Source of the DNA: Agelas oroides
Taxonomy: Eukaryota > Porifera > Demospongiae > Agelasida > Agelasidae
NCBI GenBank assembly: GCA_949130485.1
Contig: OX422194.1
Location: 4,476,699-4,540,698 of the forward strand
Direction: 5' to 3'
Length of the DNA stretch: 64,000 nucleotides
Positions 51,317 through 61,939 of the stretch are shown here, one piece after another. Every line of letters starts with the position of its first letter. Positions within the stretch are counted from its first letter, which is position 1. The position numbers were made by a program, and so were the translations under genes. The notes under the pieces were generated by a model. That model did not search any database. It saw only the letters and a program-made list of their open reading frames with translations, and had not been told where the DNA came from.

Positions 51317-51454
51317 TCTTGTCCTAATGCTGTCCTGTCTTGTCCCAAATGTGGTCTATTCTTGTCCGAATGCTGTCGATACTTGTCCCAATGCTGTCCA
51401 ATCTTGTCCCAATGCTGTCCAGTCTTGCCCCAATGCTTTCCCGTCTTGTCCCAA

Positions 51455-51520
51455 TGCTGTCCATTTTTTTTATCCTAATGGTATCCAGTCTCGTCCAAAT
51501 CCTGTACCGTCTTCTCCCAA
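51455..51520 (+). repeat. T-tract variant units, copy 1
   Basis: CCA is followed by eight T (51464-51471) and TATCC-like text, then AATGGTATCCAG. A length-variable T run is a slippage-prone feature. Confidence 0.8.
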
Positions 51521-51930
51521 TGCTGCACTGTCTTGTCCCAAATGCGGTCCATTCTTGTCCGAATGCTGTCGAAACTCGTCTCAATGCTGTCCAGTCTTGT
51601 CCCAATCCTGTCCCATCTTCTCCCAATGCTTTCCTGTCTTGTTCCAATGCTGTCCATTCTTGTCCCAGTGCTGTCCCACCTTGTCCCAATGCTGTCCAAT
51701 CTTCTCCCAATGCTGTCCAATCTTGTCCCAATGCTGTCCAGTCTTGTCTGCTGTCCATTCTTGTCACAATTCTCTCAAGTCTTGTCTTAATGTCCTGTGT
51801 TGTCGCAAATGAGGTCCAGTCTTGTCCTAATGCTGTCAAGTCTTGTCCCAATACTGTCCATTCTTGTCCTAATGCTGTCCAGTCTTGTTTTAATGCAGTC
51901 CAGTCTTCTCATAATTCTGTCCAGACCTGT

Positions 51931-52028
51931 GCTAATGCTTTCCTTTTCATTCCTAATCCTGTCCATCTTGTGCCATATAATGCTGTCCAGTCCTGCATGC
52001 TGTTTCGTCGTGTCCTTATGCTCTGAAG
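51931..52028 (+). repeat. TATA-type island 20 (class 2)
   Basis: GTGCCATATAATG. It has CTAATCCTG where other class-2 copies have CTCATCCTG. Confidence 0.9.
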
Positions 52029-52886
52029 TCTTGTCCTAATGCTGTCCTGTCTTGTCCCAAATGTGGTCCATTCTTGTCCGAATGCTGTCGATACTTGTCC
52101 CAATGCTGTCCAATCTTGTCCCAATGCTGTCCAGTCTTGCCCCAATACTGTCCGGTCTTGCCCCAATGCTGTCCAGTCTTGTCCCAATGCTGTCCCGTCC
52201 TGTCCTAATGCTGTTCATTATTGTCCCAATGCTCTCAAGTCTTTTCCTAATGCTGTCCAGTCTTGTCTCAAATGCGGTCCATTCTTGCCCCAATGCTGTC
52301 CAGATTTGTCCCAATGCTGTCCCGTCCTGTCGCAATGCTGTTCATTCTTGTCCCAAATGCGGTCCATTCTTGTCCGAATGCTGTGGATACTTGTCCCAAT
52401 GCTGTCCAGTCTTGTCCCAATGCTGTCCAGTCTTGCCCCAATGCTTTCCCGTCTTGTCCCAATGCTGTCCAGTCTTGCCCCAATGCTTTCCCGTCTTGTC
52501 CCAATGCTATCCAGTCTTGTCCCAATCCTGTCCCGGCTTCTCCCAATCCTTTCCTGTCTTGTTCCAATGCTGTCCATTCTTGTCCCAGTGCTGTCCCACC
52601 TTGTCTCAATGCTGTCCACTCTTCTCCCAATGCTGTCCATTCTTGTCCCAATCCTCTCAAGTCTTGTCTTACTGCTGTCGAGTCTTGTCCCAATGCTGTG
52701 CAATGCTGTCCATACTTGTCCGAATGCTGTCCAATCTTGTGCCAATTCTGTCCAGTCTTGTCCCAATGCTGTTCTGTCTTGTCCCAATGCTGTCCAGTCT
52801 TGTCCCAATCTGTCAATTCTTGGCCTAATGCTGTCCAGTCTTGTTTTAATGCAGTCCAGTCTTCTCATAATTCTGTCCAGACTTGT

Positions 52887-52984
52887 GCTAATGCTTTCCT
52901 TTTCATTCCTCATCCTGTCCATCTTGTGCCATATAATGCTGTCCAGTCCTGCATACTGTTTCGTCGTGTCCTTATGCTCTGAAG
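52887..52984 (+). repeat. TATA-type island 21 (class 2)
   Basis: GTGCCATATAATG, TCCTGCATACTG. The T-tract variant begins about 20 bp after its end. Confidence 0.9.
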
Positions 52985-52999
52985 TCTTGTCCTAATGCT

Positions 53000-53060
53000 G
53001 TCCAATTTTTATATCCTAATGGTATCCAGTCTTGTCCAAATCCTGTCCCAATGCTGCACT
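53000..53060 (+). repeat. T-tract variant units, copy 2
   Basis: CCAATTTTTATATCCTAATG with five T at 53006-53010, followed by GGTATCCAG. Confidence 0.8.
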
Positions 53061-53312
53061 GTCTTGTCCCAAATGAGGTCCATTGTTGTCCGAATGCTGT
53101 TGAAATTCGTCCCAATCCAGCAGTCTTGTCTGCTGTCCATTCTTGTCCCAATTCTCTCAAGTCTTGTCTTAATGTCCTGTGATGTCGCAAATGAGGTCCA
53201 GTCTTGTCCTAATGCTGTCAAGTCTTGTCCCAATACTGTCCATTCTTGTCCTAATGCTGTCCAGTCTTGTTTTAATGCAGTCCAGTCTTCTAATAATTCT
53301 GTCCAGACTTGT

Positions 53313-53410
53313 GCTAATGCTTTCCTTTTCATTCCTCATCCTGTCCATCTTGTGCCATATAATGCTGTCCAGTCCTGCATGCTGTTTCGTCGTGTCCTTA
53401 TGCTCTGAAG
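53313..53410 (+). repeat. TATA-type island 22 (class 2)
   Basis: GTGCCATATAATG, TCCTGCATGCTG. It is followed directly by CTCTGAAGTCCCAATCTG, a fusion to the lead-in of the next island. Confidence 0.9.
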
Positions 53411-53578
53411 TCCCAATCTGTCAATTCTTGGCCTAATGCTGTCCAGTTTTGTTTTAATGCTGTCCAATCTACTCATATTTCTGTCCAGACTTGTTTTATT
53501 GCAGTTCCATCTTATCCCAATGCTGTCCATTCTTGTTTTAATGCTGTCCAGTCTTGTCCTAATCCTGTCCAGACTTGT

Positions 53579-53676
53579 CCTAATGCTTTCCTTTTCATTC
53601 CTAATCCTGTCCATCTTGCGCTATATAATGCTGTCCAGTTCTCAATTCTGTTTCGTCGTGTCCTTATGCTCTCAAG
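53579..53676 (+). repeat. TATA-type island 23 (class 1b)
   Basis: GCGCTATATAATG, then TTCTCAATTCTG and TTTCGTCGTG. It is a 1b core with the 1a-type GTCGTG ending. Confidence 0.9.
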
Positions 53677-54124
53677 TCTTGTCCTAATGCTCTCCTGTCT
53701 TGTCCCAAATGCGGTCCATTTTTGTCCTAATGCTGTCCTGCCTTGTCCTAAATGCGGTCCAGTCTTGTCCTGATGCTGCCGAGTCTTGTCCCAATGCTGT
53801 GCTGTCTTGTCCAAATGCTGTCCATTCTTGTCCCAGTGCTGTCCCACCTTGTCTCAATGCTGTCCACTCTTCTCCCAATGCTGTCCAATCTTGTCCCAAT
53901 GCTGTTCTGTCTTGTCCCAATGCTGTCCAGTCTTGTCCAAATGCTGTCGAGTCTTGTCCAAATCTGTCAATTCTTGGCCTAATGCTGTCCAGTCTTGTTT
54001 AAATGCTGTCCAATCTACTCATAATTCTGTCCAGCCTTGTTTTATTGCTGTTCCATCTTATCCCAATGCTGTCCAGTCTTGTTTTAATGCTGTCCAGTCT
54101 TGTCCTAATCCTGTCCAGACTTGT

Positions 54125-54222
54125 CTTAATGCTTTCCTTTTCATTCCTAATCCTGTCAATCTTGCGCTATATAATGCTGTCCAGTCCTCAATGCTGTTTC
54201 GTCGTGTCCTTATGCTCTCAAG
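54125..54222 (+). repeat. TATA-type island 24 (class 1a)
   Basis: GCGCTATATAATG, TCCTCAATGCTG; CTGTCAATCTTGC replaces CTGTCCATCTTGC. It is the fourth 1b-1a pair with island 23. Confidence 0.9.
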
Positions 54223-54299
54223 TCTTGTCCTAATGCTGTCCTGTCTTGTCCCAAATGCGGTCCATTCTTGCCCTAATGCTGTCCTGCCTTGTCCTAAAT

Positions 54300-54600
54300 G
54301 CGGTCCAGTCTTGTCCTCACGATGCCGAGTCTTCTCCCAATGCTGTCCAGTCTTGTCCAAATGCTGTCCATTCTTGTCCGAATGGTGCCAATACTTGTCC
54401 CATTGCTGTCCAGTCTTTATCCAATGCTGTCCAGTCTTGTCCCAATGCTATCCAGTCTTCTTTGAATGCTGTACTGTCTTGTCCTAACGCTGTCGAGTCT
54501 TGTCCCAATCGTGTCCAGTCTTGTCCCAACGCTGTTCAGTCTTGTCCCAATGCTGTCCAGTCTTGTCTCAAATCTGTCCAGTCTTGTCCCAATGCCGTAC
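54300..54600 (+). repeat. 1644-bp spaced duplicate, left
   Basis: It shares CACGATGCCGAGTCTTCTCC, GAATGGTGCCAATAC and TCTTCTTTGAATGCTG with 55944-56244 in the same order. Confidence 0.75.
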
Positions 54601-55290
54601 TGTCTTGTCCTAACGCTGTCGACCCTTGTCCCAATCGTGTCTAGTCTTGTCCTAATTCTGTCAGGTCTTGTCCGAATACTGTCCAGTCTTGTCGCAATGC
54701 TGTTGAGTCATGTCCCAATGCTGTCGAATCTTGTCCCAATCGTGACCAGTCTTGTCCCAATGCTGTCCAGTCTTGTACGAATGCTGTCCAGTCTTGTCCT
54801 AACGCTGTCGAGTCTTGTCCCAATGCTGTCCTGTCTTGTCCCAATGCTGTCCAATGCTGTCCTTTCTTGTCCGAATGCTGTCCAATCTTGTCCCAATTCT
54901 GTCCAGTCTTGTCCCAATGCTGTTCGGTCTTGTCCCAGTGCTGTCCAGTCTTCTCCAAATGCTGTCGAGTCTTGTCCCAATACTATCCAGTCTTCTTCCA
55001 ATGCTGTACTGTCTTGTCCTAACGCTGTCGAGTCTTGTCCCAATCGTGTCCAGTCATGTCCCAACGCCGTTCAGTCTTGTCCCAATGCTGTCCAGTCTTA
55101 TCTCAAATCTGTCCAGTCTTGTCCCAATGCCGTACTGCCTTGTCCTAACGCTGTCGAGTCTTGTCCCAATCGTGTCCAGTCTTGTCCCAACGCTGTTCAG
55201 TCTTGTCCCAATGCTGTCCAGTCTTGTTCCAATGCTGTCCACTTTTTTCCCAATGCTGTCCCGTCTTGTCTCAATGCTGTCCATTCTTGT

Positions 55291-55525
55291 CCCAATGATG
55301 TTCCGTCTTCTCCCAATGCTTTCCTGTCTTGTTCCAATGCTTTGCAGGCTTGTACCAATGCTCTCCAGTCTTGTCACAATTTTGTCCAGTCTTGTACAAA
55401 TGCTGTCCAGTTTTATCGCAATGATGTCCCGCCTTGTCCTAATGTTGTCCATTCTTGTCCCAATGCTCTCAAGTCTTGTCCTAATGCTGTCCGGTCTTCT
55501 CTCAAAATGCGGTCCATTCTTGTAT
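55291..55525 (+). repeat. Rare variant module, second copy
   Basis: It matches 18371-18605 at 36920 bp offset with few differences (GCAGGC for GCAGTC, CCGCC for CCGTC). It links domains B1 and B3. Confidence 0.75.
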
Positions 55526-55943
55526 GTATGCTGCCAACACTCGTCCCAATGCTGTCCCGTCTTGTCCAAATGCTGTCCAGTCTTGTCCCAATGCTGTTCA
55601 GTCTTGTCCCAATACCGTCCATTCTTGTCCCAATGCTGTCCTGTCTTGTCCCAATGCTGTCCAGTCTTGTGTTATTGCTGTTCTGTCTTATCCCAATGCT
55701 GTCCAGTCTTGTCCCAATGCTGTTCAGTCTTGTCCCAGTGCTGTCCACTCTTCTCCCAATGCTGTCCAATCTTGTCCCAATTCTATCAAGTCTTGTCCTA
55801 ATGCTGTCCATTCTTGTCCCAATGCTCTCAAGTCTTGTCATAATGCTGTCGAGTCTTGTCCGAATGCTGTGCAATGCTGTCCTTACTTGTCAGAATGCGG
55901 TCCAATCTTGTCCCAACTCTGTCCAGTCTTGTCCCAAGGCTGT

Positions 55944-56244
55944 TCTGTCCAGTCTTGTCCTCACGATGCCGAGTCTTCTCCCAATGCTGTCCAGTCTTGT
56001 CCAAATGCTGTCCATTCTTGTCCGAATGGTGCCAATACTTGTCCCATTGCTGTCCAGTCTTTACCCAATGCTGTCCAGTCTTGTCCCAATGCTATCCAGT
56101 CTTCTTTGAATGCTGTACTGTCTTGTCCTAACGCTGTCGAGTCTTGTCCCAATCGTGTCCAGTCTTGTCCCAACGCTGTTCAGTCTTGTCCCAATGCTGT
56201 CCAGTCTTGTCTCAAATCTGTCCAGTCTTGTCCCAATGCCGTAC
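55944..56244 (+). repeat. 1644-bp spaced duplicate, right
   Basis: Its left edge fuses GGCTGTTCTGTCC to AGTCTTGTCCTCACG, unlike the left copy. It was therefore inserted or recombined into a different repeat context. Confidence 0.72.
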
Positions 56245-56850
56245 TGTCTTGTCCCAATGCTGTCCAGTCTTGTCCAAATGCTGTTGAGCCTTTTCCCAAA
56301 GCTGTCGAGTCTTGTCCTTACTTGTCAGAATGCGGTCAAATCTTGTCCCAACTCTGTCCAGTCTTGTCCCAAGGCTGTTCTGTCTTGTCCCAATGCTGTC
56401 CAGTCTTGTCCAAATGCTGTTGAGCCTTTTCCCAAAGCTGTCGAGTCTTGTCCCATTGCTGTCCAGTCTTGTCCAAATGCTGTCCAGTCTTGTCCCAATG
56501 CTGTCCACTTTTGTCCCAATGCTGTCCCGTCTTATCCAAATGCTGTCCAGTCTTGTCCCAATGCTGTTCAGTCTTGTCCCAATACCGTCCATTCTTGTCC
56601 CAATGCTGTCCTGTCTTGTCCCAATGCTGTCCAGTCTTGTGTTATTGCTGTTCTGTCTTATCACAATGCTGTCCAGTCTTGTCCCAATGCTGTTCAGTCT
56701 TGTCCCAGTGCTGTCCATTCTTGTCCCAATGCTGTCCAGTCTTGTCCCAATGCTGTCCAGTCTTGTGTTATTGCTGTTCCGTCTTATCCCAATGCTGTCC
56801 AGTCTTGTTTTAATGCTGTCCAGTCTCGTCCTTATCCTGTGCACACTTGT

Positions 56851-56948
56851 CCTAATGCTTTCCTTTTCATTCCTAATGCTGCCCATCTTGTGCTATATAA
56901 TGCTGTCCAGTCCTGCATGCTGTTTCGTCGTCTCCTGATGGTCTCAAG
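56851..56948 (+). repeat. TATA-type island 25 (class 3)
   Basis: GTGCTATATAATG, TCCTGCATGCTG, GTCTCCTGATGG. The lead-in and flank match island 18. Confidence 0.9.
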
Positions 56949-57060
56949 TCTTGTCCTAATGCTGTCCTGTGTTGTCGCAAATGAGGTCCAGTCTTGTCCT
57001 AATGCTGTCAAGTCTTGTCCCAATGCTCTCCATTCTTGTCCTAATGCTGTCCAGTCTTGT

Positions 57061-57127
57061 TCCATCTTGTGCTATATAATGCTGTCCAGTCCTGCATGCT
57101 GTTTCGTCGTGTCCTTATGCTCTGAAG
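57061..57127 (+). repeat. TATA-type island 26 (class 3, 5'-truncated)
   Basis: It begins abruptly at TCCATCTTGTGC after CAGTCTTGT. The core GTGCTATATAATG is followed by a class-2 tail (CTCTGAAG), so it is a recombinant of classes 3 and 2. Confidence 0.88.
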
Positions 57128-57269
57128 TCTTGTCCTAATACTGTCCTGTCTTGTCCCAAATGTGGTCCATTCTTGTCCGAATGCTGTCGATACTTGTCCC
57201 AATGCTGTCCAGTCTTGTCCCAATGCTGTCCAGTCTTGCCCTAATGCTTTCCCGTCTTGTCCCAATGCT

Positions 57270-57320
57270 GTCCAATTTTTATATCCTAATGATATCCAGT
57301 CTTGTCAAAATCCGTCCCAA
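57270..57320 (+). repeat. T-tract variant units, copy 3
   Basis: CCAATTTTTATATCCTAATG with five T at 57276-57280, followed by GATATCCAG and a shortened AAAATCCGTCCC. Confidence 0.8.
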
Positions 57321-57856
57321 TGCTGCACTGTCTTGTCCCAAATGCGGTCCATTCTTGTCCGAATGCTGTCGAAACTCGTCCCAATGCTGTCCCGTCTTGT
57401 CCCAATCCTGTCCCGTCTTCTCCCAATCCTTTCCTGTCTTGTTCCAATACTGTCCATTCTTGTCCCAGTGCTGTCCCACCTTGCCCCAATGCTGTCCAAT
57501 CTTTTCCCAATGCTATCCAGTCTTGTCCCAATCCTGTCCCGTCTTCTCCCAATGCTTTCCTGACTTGTTCCAATGCTGTCCATTCTTGTCCCAGTGCTGT
57601 CCCACCTTGTCCCAATGCTGTCCAATCTTCTCCCAATGCTGTCCAATCTTGTCCCAATGCTGTCCAGTCTTGTCTGCTGTCCATTCTTGTCACAATTCTC
57701 TCAAGTCTTGTCTTAATGCCCTGTGTTGTCGCAAATGTGGTCCAGTCTTGTCCTAATGCTGTCAAGTCTTGTCCCAATACTGTCCATTCTTGTCCTAATG
57801 CTGTCCAGTCTTGTTTTAATGCAGTCCAGTCTTCTCATAATTCTGTCCAGACTTGT

Positions 57857-57954
57857 GCTAATGCTTTCCTTTTCATTCCTCATCCTGTCCATCTTGTGCC
57901 ATATAATGCTGTCCACTCCTGCATGCTGTTTCGTCGTGTCCTTATGCTCTGAAG
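57857..57954 (+). repeat. TATA-type island 27 (class 2)
   Basis: GTGCCATATAATG, with GTCCACTCCTGCATGCTG. The flanks repeat those of islands 3 and 8. Confidence 0.9.
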
Positions 57955-59493
57955 TCTTGTCCTAATGCTGTCCTGTCTTGTCCCACATGTGGTCCATTCT
58001 TGTCCGAATGCTGTTGAGATTCATCCCAATGCTGTCTCGTCTTGTCCCAATGCTGTCCAGTCTTGTCCCAATACTGTCCGGTCTTGCTCCAATGCTGTCC
58101 AGTCTTGTCCCAATGCTGTCCCGTCCTGTCCTAATGCTGTTCATTATTGTCCCAATGCTCTCAAGTCTTGTCCTAATGCTGTCCAGTCTTGTCTCAAATG
58201 CGGTCCATTCTTGCCCCAATGCTGTCCAGATTTGTCCCAATGCTGTCCCGTCCTGTCCTAATGCTGTTCATTCTTGTCCCAATGCTCTCAAGTCTTGTCC
58301 TAATGCTGTTCTGTCTTGTCCCAAATGCGGTCCATTCTTGTCCGAATGCTGTGGATACTTGTCCCAATGCTATCCAGTCTTGTCCCAATGCTGTCCAGCC
58401 TTGCCCCAATGCTTTCCCGTCTTGTCCCAATTCTATCCAGTCTTGTCCCAATCCTGTCCCGTCTTCTCCCAATGCTTTCCTGTCTTGTTGCAATGCTGTC
58501 CATTCTTGTCCCAGTGATGTCCCACCTTGTCCCAATGCTGTCCACTCTTCTCCCAATGCTGTCCAATCTTGTCCCAATGCTCTCAAGTCTTGTCTTAATG
58601 CTGTCGAGTCTTGTCCCAATGCTGTGCAATGCTGTCCTTACTTGTCAGAATGCGGTCCAATCTTGTCCCAACTCTGTACAGTCTTGTCCCAAGGCTGTTC
58701 TGTCTTGTCCCAATGCTGTCCACGTTTGTCCCAATGCTGTCCCGTCTTATCCAAATGCTGTACAGTCTTGTCTCAATGCTGTCCAGTCTTGTACCGATGC
58801 TGTCCATTCTTGTCCCAATGATGTCCAGTCTTGTACCGATGCCATTCAGTCTTGTCCCAATGCTGTTCCGTCTTGTCCCAATGGTGTCCATTCTTACCCC
58901 AATGTAGTCCTGTCTTGTCTTAATGCTGTCCCATCTTGTCCCAATGCTGTTCTGTCTGGTTCCAATACTGTCCATTCTTCTTCTAATTTAGTCCAGTCTT
59001 GTCCTAATTCTGTTCTGTCTTGTCCCAATGCTGTCCCGTCTTCTCCCTATGCTGTCAAGTCTGGTGCTATTGGTGTCCCATCTTGTCCCAATGCTGTCCA
59101 GTCTTATTCCGATGCTGTCCAGTCTTGTCTGAATGCTGTCGATACTTGTCCCAATGTGTCCAATCTTGTCCCAATGCTGTTCCGTCTTGTCCCAATGCTG
59201 TCCAGTCTTGTCTGAATGCTATCCAATCCTGTCCCAATTCTGTCCAGTCTTGTCCCAATGCTGTTCTGTCTTGTCCCAATGCTGTCCAGTATTGTCCAAA
59301 TGCTGTCGAGTCTTGTACTAATGCTGTCGAGTGTTGTCCCAATCCTGTCCAATGCTGTCCTTTCTTGTCAGAATACTGTCCAATCTTGTCCCAATTCTGT
59401 CGACTCTTGACCCAATCTGTCAATTCTTGGCCTAATGCTGTCCAGTCTTGTTTTAATGCTGTCCAGTCTTGTCCTAATCCTGTCCAGACTTGT

Positions 59494-59591
59494 CCTAATG
59501 CTTTCCATTTCATTCCTAATCCTGTCCATCTTGCGCTATATAATGCGGTCCAGTCATCAATTCTGTTTCGTCGTGTCCTTATGCTCTCAAG
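59494..59591 (+). repeat. TATA-type island 28 (class 1b)
   Basis: GCGCTATATAATGCGG, TCATCAATTCTG, and CTTTCCATTTCATTCC in the lead. Confidence 0.9.
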
Positions 59592-60293
59592 TCTTGTCCT
59601 AATGCTCTCCTGTCTTGTCCCAAATGCGGTCCATTCTTGTCCTAATGCTGTCCTGCCTTGTCCTAAATGCGGTCCAGTCTTGTCCTGATGCTGCCGAGTC
59701 TTGTCCCAATGCTGTCCTGTCTTGTCCCAAATGCGGTCCATTCTTGCCCTAATGCTGTCCTGCCTTGTCCTAAATGCGGTCTAGTCTTGTCCTCACGATG
59801 CCGAGTCTTGTCCCAATGCTGTCCAGTCTTGTCCAAATGCTGTCCAGTCTTGTCCCAATGCTGTCCAGTCTTGTACCGATGCTGTCCAGTCTTGTCCCAA
59901 TGATGTCCTGTCTTGTACCCATGCCGTTCAGTCTTGTCCCAATGCTGTTCCGTCTTGTCCCAATGGTGTCCATTCTTATCCCAATGTAGTCCTGTCCTGT
60001 CTTAATGCTGTCCCATCTTGTCCCAATGCTGTTCTGTCTGGTTCCAATACTGTCCATTCTTCTTCTAATTTAGTCCAGTCTTGTCCTAATTCTGTTTAGT
60101 CTTGTCTAAATGCTGTCGACTCTTGTCCCAATCTGTCAATTCTTGGCCTAATGCTGTCCAGTCTTGTTTTAATGCTGTCCAGTTTTCTCATAATTCTGTC
60201 CCGACTTGTGTTATTGCTGTTCCGTCTTATCCCAACGCTGTCCAGTCTTGTTTTAATCCTGTCCAGTCTTGTCCTAATCCTGTCCAGCCTTGT

Positions 60294-60391
60294 CCTAATG
60301 CTTTCTTTTTCATTCCTAATCCTGTCCACCTTGCGCTATATAATGCTGTCCAGTCCTCAAAGCTGTTTCGTCGTGTCCTTATGCTTTCAAG
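60294..60391 (+). repeat. TATA-type island 29 (class 1c)
   Basis: GCGCTATATAATG, TCCTCAAAGCTG, with CTTTCTTTTTCATTCC in the lead. Confidence 0.9.
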
Positions 60392-61807
60392 TCTTGTCCT
60401 AATGCTGCCCTGTCTTGTCCCAAGTGCGGTCCATTCTTGTCCTAATGCTGTCCAGCCTTGTCCTAAATGCGGTCTAGTCTCGTCCTTACGATGCCGAGTC
60501 TTGTCCCAATGCTTTCCAGTCTTCTCCAAACGCTGTCCATTCATGTCCTAATGCTGTCCTGTCTTGTCCCACATGTGGTCCATTCTTGTCCGAATGCTGT
60601 CGAGATTCATCCCAATGCTGTCTCGTCTTGTCCCAATGCTGTCCAGTCTTGTCCCAATACTGTCTGGTCTTGCCCCAATGGTGTCCAGTCTTGTCCCAAT
60701 GCTGTCCCGTCCTGTCTTAATGCTGTGCATTATTGTCCCAATGCTCTCAAGTCTTGTCCTAATGCAGTCCAGTCTTGTCTCAAATGCGGATCATTCTTGC
60801 CCCAATGCTGTCCAGATTTGTCCCAATGCTGTCCCATCCTGTCCTAATGCTGTTCATTATTGTCCCAATGCTCTCAAGTCTTGTCCTAATGCTGTTCTGT
60901 CTTGTCCCAAATGTGGTCCATTCTTGTCCAAATGCTGTGGATACTTGTCCCAATGCTGTCCAGTCTTGTCCCGATGCTGTTCAGTCTTTCCCCAATGCTT
61001 TCCCGTCTTGTCCCAATGCTATCCAGTCTTGTCCCAATCCTGTCCCGTCATCTCCCAATGCTTTCCTGTCTTGTTCCAATGCTGTCCATTCTTGTCCCAG
61101 TGATGTCCCACCTTGTCCCAATGCTGTCCACTCTTCTCCCAATGCTGTCCAATCTTGTCCCAATGCTGTCCCGTCTTGTCCTAATGCTGTCCATTCTTGC
61201 CCCAATGCTCTCAAGTCTTGTCTTAATGCTGTCAAGTCTTGTCCCGATGCTGTGCAATGCAGTCCTTACTTGTCCGAATGCTGTCCAATCTTGTCCCAAT
61301 TCTGTCCAGTCTTGTCCCAAGGCTGTTCTGTCTTGTCCCAATGCTGTCCAGTCTTGTCCAAATGCTTTCCAGTCTAGTCCCAATGCTGTCCGGTCTTGTA
61401 CCGATGCTGTCCAGTCTTGTCCCAATGCTGTCCAGTCTTGTCCAAATGCTGTTCTGTCTTGTCCCAATGCTGTCCAGTCTGGTCCAAATGCTGTCGAGTC
61501 TTGTACCAATGCTGTCCAGTCTGGTCCAAATGCTGTCGAGTCTTGTACCAATGCTGTCGAGTGTTGTCCCAATGCTCTCCAATGCTGTCCTTTCTTGTCC
61601 GAATACTGTCCAATCTTGTCCCAATTCTGTCGAGTCTTGTCCCAATCTGTCAATTCTTGGCCGAATGCTGTCCAGTCTTGTTTTAATGCTGTCCAGTCTT
61701 CTCATAATTCTGTCCAGACTTGTGTTATTGCTGTTCCGTCTTATCCCAATGCTGTCCAATCTTGTTTTAATGCTGTCCAGTCTTGTCCTAATCCTGTCCA
61801 GACTTGT

Positions 61808-61905
61808 CCTAATGCTTTCCTTTTCATTCCTAATCCTGTCCATCTTGCGCAATATAATCCTGTCCAGTCCTCAATGCTGTTTCGTCGTGTCCTTACGCTT
61901 TCAAG
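61808..61905 (+). repeat. TATA-type island 30 (class 1a, core mutated)
   Basis: The core reads GCGCAATATAATCC, breaking both the TATATA and the ATG of the other copies; CTTACGC replaces CTTATGC. It is the copy nearest the array boundary and among the most diverged. Confidence 0.88.
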
Positions 61906-61939
61906 TTTTGTCCTAATACTGTCCTGTCTTGTCCCAAAT

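Noticed and set aside
61808..61905. Transposon terminus at the array border
   Set aside because: The text is the thirtieth copy of a module found throughout the B domains, with no inverted repeat or target duplication.
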